Shown in pieces: positions 56,413-64,000 of a DNA stretch of 64,000 bases (the first letter of the stretch is position 1; each line of letters begins with the position of its first letter). The DNA is from Ridgeia piscesae (lineage: Eukaryota > Annelida > Polychaeta > Sabellida > Siboglinidae). The DNA is taken from contig JAODUO010001061.1 in assembly GCA_025642075.2 (NCBI GenBank), positions 92,501-156,500 of the forward strand, given 5' to 3'. The notes beneath the pieces are model-generated. The model was not told where the DNA came from, made no database searches, and saw only the letters and a list, made by a program, of their open reading frames with translations. The translations under genes and the position numbers were made by a program.

Positions 56413-57478
56413 ACAAGTGTTGCCCTGTGTTGTCTGTGTTGTCTGTGCTACCCTCTGTTGTCTGTGCTGCCCTGTGTTGTTGTCTGTGCTGCCCTCTGTC
56501 GTCTGTGCTGCTCTCTATTGTCTGTGTTGTTGTCGTGCTGCTCTCTGTCGTCTGTGTTACCCTCTGTTGTCTATGCTGCTCTTTGTTGTCTGTGGTGCCT
56601 TCTGTTGTTTGTGCTGCCCTCTGTTGTCTGTGCTGCCCTGTGTCGTTTGTACTGCCCTCTTGTCTATGCTGCTCTTTGTTGTCTGTGCTGCCCTCTGTTG
56701 TGTGTGCTGCCCTCTGTTGTGTGTGCTGCCCTCTGTTGTATGTACTGCGCTCTGTTGTGTGTGCTGCCCTCTGTTGTGTGTGCTGCCCTCTGTTGTGTGT
56801 GCTGCCCTCTGTTGTGTGTGCTGCCCTCTGTTGTGTGTGCTGCCCTCTGTTGTCTGTGCTGCCCTCTGTTGTCTGTGCTGCCCTCTGTTGTCTGTGCTGC
56901 CCTCTGTTGTGTGTGCTGCCCTCTGTTGTGTGTGCTGCCCTCTGTTGTGTGTGCTGCCCTCTGTTGTGTGTGCTGCCCTCTGTTGTCTGTGCTGCCCTCT
57001 GTTGTCTGTGCTGCCCTCTGTAGTCTGTGCTGCCCTCTGTCGTCTGTGCTGCCCTCTGTCGTCTGTGCTGCCCTCTGTTGTTTGTGCTGCCCTCTGTCGT
57101 TTGTGCTGCCCTCTGTCGTTTGTGCTGCCCTGTGTTGTCTGTGCTGCCCTCTGTTGTCTGTGCTGCCCTCTGTTGTGTGTGCTGCCCTCTGTTGTGTGTG
57201 CTGCCCTCTGTTGTCTGTGCTGCCCTCTGTTGTCTGTGCTGCCCTCTGTAGTCTGTGCTGCCCTCTGTCGTCTGTGCTGCCCTCTGTCGTCTGTGCTGCC
57301 CTCTGTTGTTTGTGCTGCCCTCTGTCGTTTGTGCTGCCCTCTGTCGTTTGTGCTGCCCTGTGTTGTATGTGCTGCCCTCTGTCGTCTGTGTTGCCCTGTG
57401 TTGTATGTGCTGCCCTCTGTCGTCTGTGTTGCCCTGTGTTGTATGTGCTGCCCTCTGTTGTCTATGCTGCTCTCCATA
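56413..57478. repeat. 19-bp minisatellite, about 56 copies
   Basis: Unit tgctgccctctgttgtctg, joined directly to the 34-bp array. A run of variant units beginning at tagtctg (57,021) recurs at 57,249, a 228-bp (12-unit) higher-order period. All three plus frames stay open (cysteine-rich), as expected for a period of 19 with no stop in any register. Confidence 0.96.
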
Positions 57479-57506
57479 CATTGACAGTTGGTGTTCTTCT
57501 TTCCAG

Positions 57507-57832
57507 ATTTCCCCACTGCTGCACTGTCCCGGCTGCTACTTACAGTGAGACTGATCAGTTGACCATGACTCGTTGCATCATACCCTGACTTCATTGCATG
57601 CGTCATCACTAGGGTGCACCAACAGTGGGCTCAGGACAGACTTGTAGTGGCTGGGGTTACAAGCTGGGGCAATGGCACAGCCTAGCAGTGAGAAGTACTT
57701 CTTTGGGCGCATAGCGCGGGAACAGGCGGAGAAAGTTCTGAAGGACACAGGGCTACACGAGGGACTCTTCCTTCTGAGGGAGAGCATGAGTGTCTTTGGC
57801 AACTATGTCCTCTCTATTGTTCACGAAGGAAG
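57507..57832 (+). CDS. SYK: SYK exon with 5'UTR and start codon
   Basis: Probable 5'UTR acceptor ttctttccag at 57,506; ATG at 57,672; donor GAAG/gtatgt. Coding part residues 1-53 plus two bases. The UTR has two short uORFs (57,563 and 57,599). Whether the UTR exon begins exactly at 57,507 is inferred from the acceptor only. Confidence 0.8.
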
Positions 57833-57849
57833 GTATGTACATCTTGATG

Positions 57850-57893
<44 letters not shown>

Positions 57894-60800
57894 TGTGTGT
57901 GTACAGATAAACACATAAATAATGTATGCCTATGTTACATGTGTATTCATGACTATGCTTAATGATTTTGTATGTCACATCTCTGAGCATCTAACTATCT
58001 ACTGTGACTTCTCTCTTTAACGTGTCTTCTTCATGTTTCTCTCTGTGCTGTTTGACTGATCCGTCTGTCGGTCGCCAGGATTCACCACTACTGCATAGAG
58101 CGCCAGTCGGATGGCACTGTGATGATCCAGGATGGCAAGAAGTTCCCTGGACCCATCGAGTTGATCCGTCACCACACCAACAACCTGGACGGCCTGCTCA
58201 CCAAGCCTGTGAGGCCATGCGTTCGCGAGAAAGGCACGTCACCGATGGCCTGGCCTGGAGTCACCTACCTTGACCTCGACCAGATGATCATTGCCAAGGC
58301 AAAGGAGAAGAACCTAAAGGCATGTATGAAGGAGGTGTATTGGCATAATAGCAGGAGGTGTGTTGGTATGGTAGTAGGTGTGTTGGTATGGTTGTAGGTG
58401 TGTTGGTGTGGTTGTAGGTGTGTTGGTATGGGAGTGGGAGTCATGTAGTAGGAGGTGTGTTGGTATGGTAATATGTGTGTAAGGTTGTTGTACCTGACAC
58501 TGTGTGTAAGGTTGTTGTACCTGACACTGTGTGTAAGATTGTTGTACATGACACTGTGTGCAAGGTTGTTCTACTTGACATTGTGTGTAAGTTGTTGTAC
58601 CTGACACTGTGCGTAAGGTTGTTCTACTTGACACTGTGTGTAAGGTTGTTGTACCTGACACTGTGTGTAAGGTTGTTGTACCTCACACTGTGTGTAAGGT
58701 TGTTGTACCTGACACTGTGTGTAAGGTTGTTGTACCTGACACTGTGTGTAAGGTTGTTCTACTTGACACTGTGTGTAAGGTTGTTGTACCTGACACTGTG
58801 TGTAAGGTTGTTCTACTTGACACTGTGTGTAAGGTTGTTGTACCTGACACTGTGTGTAAGGTTGTTCTACTTGACACTGTGTGTAAGGTTGTTGTACCTG
58901 ACACTGTGTGTTAGGTTGTTGTACCTGACACTGTGTGTAAGGTTGTTGTACCTGACACTGTGTGTAAGGTTGTTGTACCTGACACTGTGTGTAGGTTGTT
59001 GTACCTGACACTGTGTGTAAGGTTGTTGTACCTGACACTGTGTGTAAGGTTGTTGTACCTGACACTGTGTGTAAGGTTGTTGTACCTGACACTGTGTGTA
59101 AGGTTGTTGTACCTGACACTGTGTGTAAGGTTGTTGTACCTGACACTGTGTGTAAGGTTGTTGTACCTGACACTGTGTGTAAGGTTGTTCTACTTGACAC
59201 TGTGTGTAAGGTTGTTCTACTTGACACTGTTTTTTAAGGTTTATGTACATGACACTGTGTGTAAGGTTTTTGTACCTGACACTGTGTTAAGGTTGTGGTG
59301 TGTAAGGTTGTTGTACCTGACACTGTGTGTAAGGTTGTTGTACCTGACACTGTGTGTAAGGTTGTTGTACCTGACACTGTGTGTAAGGTTGTTCTACTTG
59401 ACACTGTGTGTAAGGTTGTTGTACCTGACACTGTGTGTAAGGTTGTTGTACTGACACTGTGTGTAAGGTTGTTGTACCTGACACTGTGTGTAAGGTTGTT
59501 GTACCTGACACTGTGTGTAAGGTTGTTGTACCTGACACTGTGTGTAAGGTTGTTGTACCTGACACTGTGTGTAAGGTTGTTGTACCTGACACTGTGTGTA
59601 AGGTTGTTGTACCTGACACTGTGTGTAAGGTTGTTGTACCTGACACTGTGTGTAAGGTTGTTGTACCTGACACTGTGTGTAAGGTTGTTGTACCTGACAC
59701 TGTGTGTAAGGTTGTTGTACCTGACACTGTGTGTAAGGTTGTTGTACCTGACACTGTGTGTAAGGTTGTTGTACCTGACACTGTGTGTAAGGTTGTTCTA
59801 CTTGACACTGTGTGTAAGGTTGTTCTACTTGACACTGTTTTTTAAGGTTTATGTACATGACACTGTGTGTAAGGTTTTTGTACCTGACACTGTGTGTAAG
59901 GTTGTTGTACCTGACACTGTGTGTAAGGTTGTTGTACCTGACACTGTGTGTAAGGTTGTTGTACCTGACACTGTGTGTAAGGTTGTTGTACCTGACACTG
60001 TGTGTAAGGTTGTTGTACCTGACACTGTGTGTAAGGTTGTTTACTGACACTGTGTGTAAGGTTTTGTACATGACACTGTGTGTAAGGTTGTTCTACTTGA
60101 CACTGTGTGTAAGGTTGTTCTACTTGACACTGTTTTTTAAGGTTTATGTACATGACACTGTGTGTAAGGTTGTTGTACCTGACACTGTGTGTAAGGTTGT
60201 TGTACCTGACACTGTGTGTAAGGTTGTTGTACCTGACACTGTGTGTAAGGTTGTTGTACCTGACACTGTGTGTAAGGTTGTTGTACCTGACACTGTGTGT
60301 AAGGTTGTTGTACCTGACACTGTGTGTAAGGTTGTTGTACCTGACACTGTGTGTAAGGTTGTTGTACCTGACACTGTGTATAAGGTTGTGGTTCGTGACA
60401 CAGGGCACCCAGTTGGAGACCTGCCTGGGCCCGCAGCGAGCCAAGTTTGTGATGAGTATTGCTAAAGAACTTCATCAGGAGCAACCATGGTATCATGGTA
60501 AGATCGACCGCAATGAGGCAGACAACGTGATGATGCAGTCAGGACATCATGACGGAAAGTTTCTGTGAGTGCAAGAAGTGTCTTACTACTTCATCTTCTA
60601 GCCATAATAAAATTTGTTGATTACATTTCCACGAATGAAATACTGTAGCTTTTGTGGAAGATAACGTGTCTAGCTATGAAGCTTATGCAGTACATTTACC
60701 ATCCCCACAGGTTTGATAATTTTTTCTTACCAGATATCTACACATTTGTAAGAGACATTTAGCAGTGGTGGTAATGTCTCTGCCTGAAATCCACCTTGCC

Positions 60801-63800
60801 CTTCCTTTGTGGACACTATGATGAAGATTTCAGCAGTTACCTGTGATAACATATATGCAAATCAGCAGTCAACTGATTTCTGGTCAATAGTACCTAGTTG
60901 GTGAGTGTGAATGTTGCCCAGCTGGATGAATGTGGATGTTACCCAACTGGATGAGTGTGAATGTTGCCCAGCTGGATGAGTGTGAATGTTGCCCATCTGG
61001 GTGAGTGCTAAGCTAGCGCTGTCGATCGCCAATTGCGCCATAGGCGAAACGGTTTGCTATTTGGCGAAAATAAATTACAACTTCGCCAAATTGGTAAAAC
61101 GTTATTTCTGTCATTATTATTGATGTTATCAGCAATACATGACGTAAGATGACCCGCTGGGTAAACAATAGGTCGTTAATCCTGCCATTTAGCCATGCTC
61201 ACAGACAATAGAGGGGGCTAAATTCAAGCAAGCATTATGTTTACTAGACAATGGGATCTGCTTGATGACACTAATTACAAGTTTGAGACAAGTACAACGC
61301 TGTACCTGACAGGTTCCATATTATCGCTCAGTATCGGTGCAGTCACATGGCATGGTCATTAATCAATGTGCCATCTGGTAACTATTCAATAAAATGCCAA
61401 TATATATTGTAATGCATGTATATTTGACAAGTCACACTACCAGAAAAATTACAGATAGAAAGATGCATGTCAAAAACATGTTTTATCATGTATAGCCTAC
61501 GTTACCAAGGCCAGGATTACTGTCAAACACAGTTAACTAATTTGGTGAATTACTCTATTAAATTAATCAATTACTGAGCACCCAAGTGATGTTTTAAGAT
61601 TGGTAATAATTATATCAATACACTGAACCAATACAAGAGTAGAGTAGATGGTTCTTAATTATTTTGCCTTGTTATTAAATTTGCAATACACACCTGTAAT
61701 GTTAATTTTATTACATTAGCAGTATGTGATAGGTGCTGTTTCTTTGTATTTGCAAAATTCCCAACAGTGTTCAGCTTTCTTTTTATGGTTAAACAATGTT
61801 CTGCTAAATTATACAGGATGTTTTTTGCGTTATATATGTTTAGTTAAACATAAATTTTTACTTAATAACATTTTTGGATTTTTTTCTTTATGAATATTGT
61901 ATAGAATTTTATATTATATATAGTCTTGTTTTGCATTTTTATACCGGGTAATGTAATTGATCTAAAAAAAAACCGGCTAAAGAGAATCTCATTTAGCTAA
62001 ACAAATTTCTCACCTTTAGCCAAATTGGCTAAACAGATTTTAGGCACAGCGCTAGATTAGGCGTGTGAATGATGCCCAGTACAGTGAATGGGTTCAACTG
62101 CTGTGTGTTTCAGTGTGCGTGACCGTGACCAGAAGACATACGCACTCAGCCTGAGCTACAAGAAGGTGACAAAGCATTACAAGATAGAGAAGTTGATGAT
62201 TAATGGAGAGGAGAAGTATGCCATAGAGGACGGCCCTCGCTTCACCAGTCTCATGGACGTACGTATTCAATTCACCAGTCTGTCTCATGGATGTATGTAT
62301 TCAATTCACCAGTCTGTCTCATGGATGTATGTATTCAATTCACCAGTCTGTCTCATGGACGTACGTATTCAATTCACCAGTCTGTCTCATGGACGTACGT
62401 ATTCAATTCACCAGTCTGTCTCATGGACGTACATATTCAATTCACCAGTCTCATGGACGTACGTATTCAATTCACCAGTCTGTCTCATGGACGTACGTAT
62501 TCAATTCACCAGTCTGTCTCATGGACGTACGTATTAAATTCACCAGTCTGTCTCATGGACGTACGTATTCAATTCACCAGTCTGTCTCATGGACGTACGT
62601 ATTCAATTCACCAGTCTGTCTCATGGACGTACGTATTAAATTCACCAGTCTGTCTCATGGACGTACACATTCAATTCACCAGTCTCATGGACGTACGTAT
62701 TCAATTCACCAGTCTGTCTCATGGACGTACGTATTCAATTCACCAGTCTGTCTCATGGACGTACGTATTCAATTCACCAGTCTGTCTCATGGACGTACGT
62801 ATTCAATTCACCAGTCTCATGGACGTACGTATTCAATTCACCAGTCTGTCTCATGGACGTACATATTCAATTCACCAGTCTGTCTCATGGACGTACATAT
62901 TCAATTCACCAGTCTCATGGACGTACGTATTCAATTCACCAGTCTGTCTCATGGACGTACGTATTAAATTCACCAGTCTCTCATGGACGTACGTATTAAA
63001 TTCACCAGTCTGTCTCATGGACGTACGTATTCAATTCACCAGTCTGTCTCATGGATGTACGTATTCAATTCACCAGTCTGTCTCATGGACGTACGTATTC
63101 AATTCACCAGTCTGTCTCATGGACGTACGTATTAAATTCACCAGTCTGTTTCATGGACGTACCCATTCAATTCACCAGTGTCATGGACGTACGTATTCAA
63201 TTCACCAGTCTGTCTCATGGACATACGTATTCAATTCACCAGTCTGTCTCATGGACGTACATATTCAATTCACCAGTCTGTCTCATGGACGTACGTATTC
63301 AATTCACCAGTCTGTCTCATGGACGTACATATTCAATTCAACAGTCTGTCTCATGGACGTACATATTCAATTCACCAGTCTGTCTCATGGACGTACGTAT
63401 TCAATTCACCAGTCTGTCTCATGGATGTACATATTCAATTCACCAGTCTCATGGACGTACGTATTCAATTCACCAGTCTCATGGACGTACGTATTCAATT
63501 CACCAGTCTCATGGACGTACGTATTCAATTCACCAGTCTCATGGACGTACATATTCAACTCTCATTTTCTATATTGCCCATGATGTTGGCCTAGAGATAT
63601 ATTGAGACCAGTAAACTTGCGTGATGTTAGCCTAGAGATGTCACATCTTACACAAACCATTTATTTGAATATATTATTTAGTTTCCTAGGTAGCCAATGA
63701 CATATTATTTATTTGTGCTGCACGTTTGTGTGATTTGTGCTTACCACACACAACAGATGACTCTGCAAACCTAGGATTGTGATTTAATGTTGTGTCTTTC

Positions 63801-63935
63801 TTAAAACTTAAGGTCGTACTTACTTAAGATTGTGACTTTTGTAGATGGTGGCACACTACCACAATAAGCCAGATGGCTTGCTGTGCAAACTTACAAAAGA
63901 CTGTGTCTGCAAAAACTACAACAAACGCACCAAAC
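57507..63935 (+). CDS. SYK: SYK/ZAP70-family tyrosine kinase, 5' part: tandem SH2 module (kinase domain outside window)
   Basis: Cytoplasmic tyrosine kinase that docks through two SH2 domains onto doubly phosphorylated ITAM-type tails. Coding exons 57672-57832, 58079-58319, 60404-60564, 62114-62258, 63845-63935 (799 nt, phases compatible). N-SH2: YFFGRIAREQAEKVL, then GLFLLRES with the phosphotyrosine-binding arginine at about residue 36, then HHYCIERQSDGTV and NNLDGLL. A roughly 65-residue linker follows. C-SH2: PWYHGKIDRNEAD, GKFLVRDRD (arginine at about 190), YALSLSY, HYKIEKL, and AHYHNKPDGLLCKL. No ankyrin repeats between the SH2 domains, so SYK/ZAP70-type rather than Shark-type. Start: first ATG in frame with the SH2, gcaATGG context. 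Two short upstream ORFs lie in the 5'UTR. Confidence 0.9.
57848..57903. repeat. GT/GTGC microsatellite in SYK intron 1
   Basis: gtgtgtgtgtgtg followed by cgtgcgtgcgtgcg; the intron is only 246 bp. Confidence 0.95.
58079..58319 (+). CDS. SYK: SYK exon 2 (rest of N-SH2 and linker)
   Basis: 241 bp, acceptor gtcgccag. Residues 54-134. The 3' end is ambiguous: AAAG/gcatgt (GC donor) aligns without a gap to the W-x-L-x-G-x-x-L-E segment of vertebrate SYK, while GAG/gtgtat 15 nt downstream is an in-frame GT donor adding ACMKE. I favour the first. Confidence 0.85.
58340..58484. repeat. Short ggtgtgttggta-type tandem repeat
   Basis: Five to seven imperfect copies of ggtgtgttggtatggttg at the start of SYK intron 2. 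Confidence 0.85.
58485..60395. repeat. 27-bp minisatellite filling SYK intron 2, about 70 copies
   Basis: Unit ggttgttgtacctgacac followed by tgtgtgtaa. A distinctive variant run (ttctacttgacactg, then ttttttaaggtttatg) recurs at about 59,215, 59,823 and 60,117, showing larger duplications. It ends at the exon 3 acceptor. Confidence 0.96.
60404..60564 (+). CDS. SYK: SYK exon 3 (linker and start of C-SH2)
   Basis: 161 bp, residues 135-187 plus two bases: GTQLETCLGPQR, then KELHQEQPWYHGKIDRNEAD, then HHDGKF. Acceptor gtgacacag lies inside a diverged last unit of the 27-bp array. Donor TTCT/gtgagt. Confidence 0.92.
60565..61008. other. SYK intron 3, left part, with a 25-bp minisatellite
   Basis: At 60,897-61,008 about four to five copies of gttgcccagctggatg then agtgtgaat. 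The remainder is unique. Confidence 0.7.
61009..62059. mobile_element. TIR element inserted in SYK intron 3, TA flanks
   Basis: Ends TAAGCTAGCGCTGT and, reversed, TAATCTAGCGCTGT. The inner ends carry tttggcgaa / tttagccaaattggc words. The flanking 25-bp minisatellite resumes after it (gcgtgtgaatgatgcccag). No transposase seen; non-autonomous. Confidence 0.65.
62114..62258 (+). CDS. SYK: SYK exon 4 (C-SH2 core; donor is the seed of a 30/34-bp array)
   Basis: 145 bp, residues 188-236. Begins by completing FLVR, continues DRDQKTYALSLSYKKV and HYKIEKLMINGEEKY, ends RFTSLMD/gtacgt. The last 18 nt plus 12 nt of intron are the array unit. Confidence 0.93.
62241..63565. repeat. 30/34-bp minisatellite carrying copies of the SYK exon 4 donor
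   Basis: About 40 units of ttcaccagtc(tgtc)tcatggac followed by gtacgtattcaa. The first, in exon 4, is the 30-bp form; most others have the extra tgtc. Variants: gtacata, gtattaaa, gatgta. Confidence 0.97.
63566..63844. other. Rest of SYK intron 4
   Basis: About 280 bp, unique, ending in the exon 5 acceptor. Confidence 0.7.
63845..63935 (+). CDS. SYK: SYK exon 5 (end of C-SH2)
   Basis: 91 bp, residues 237-266 plus one base: MVAHYHNKPDGLLCKLTKDC, then a basic NYNKRTK tail. Acceptor cttttgtag, donor AAAC/gtacgt. Continues to the kinase linker off the window. Confidence 0.9.
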
Positions 63936-64000
63936 GTACGTAGATTAAATCAGGATCATATACATTTCCAAAATAGTCTGTGCAATAGTTTTTGAGCAGT

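Noticed and set aside
56329..57609. Cysteine-rich frames in the 19-bp array
   Set aside because: Open in all three plus frames and two minus frames, with no signal of selection; satellite.
58475..60465. Many overlapping frames in the 27-bp array
   Set aside because: Intron 2 of SYK, repeats only.

Overview
Eukaryotic nuclear DNA from an invertebrate animal; the phylum cannot be fixed from sequence alone. The evidence is two intron-rich genes with consensus splice sites, several clades of degenerate non-LTR retrotransposon, a Penelope-like remnant, tRNA-derived SINEs, TIR transposons and very abundant micro- and minisatellites. No prokaryotic signal is present.

Layout. (1) 140-16,966, minus strand: the 5' half of a GTF3C3-like gene (TFIIIC102, a TPR subunit of RNA polymerase III factor TFIIIC). 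I could place 13 coding exons in consistent phase, giving 479 codons; the rest lies beyond base 1. (2) 17.1-37.1 kb: a transposon graveyard, with five non-LTR fragments, an hAT-like element nested in a LINE, other TIR elements and a 78-bp acidic/serine-type satellite at 20.5-22.3 kb. (3) 37.75-42.45 kb: an 81-bp satellite of about 58 copies that leaves a 1,604-codon frame open on the minus strand, which I judge non-coding. (4) 42.5-53.4 kb: gene-poor, with microsatellites, SINE copies, a Penelope-like fragment and a long foldback. (5) 53.44-57.48 kb: two unrelated minisatellites joined end to end. (6) 57,507 to the window end, plus strand: the 5' part of a SYK/ZAP70-type tyrosine kinase. Five exons encode the tandem SH2 module; the kinase domain lies beyond the window. 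The two genes are head to head, about 40.7 kb apart.

The striking feature is how the minisatellites sit relative to splice sites. In three introns the repeat unit itself spans an exon-intron junction: the exon 13 acceptor of GTF3C3 (30-bp unit = 24 nt intron + 6 nt exon), the exon 5 donor of GTF3C3 (23-bp unit = 17 nt exon + 6 nt intron) and the exon 4 donor of SYK (30/34-bp unit = 18 nt exon + 12 nt intron). The genuine splice site is the outermost copy, followed by about 30-90 decoy copies. Two more arrays run to within a unit of an acceptor. By summing coordinates, minisatellites occupy roughly 19 kb, close to 30% of the window.

All exon calls rest on protein similarity recalled from the families plus phase and splice-site consistency. 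No alignment or transcript was available.
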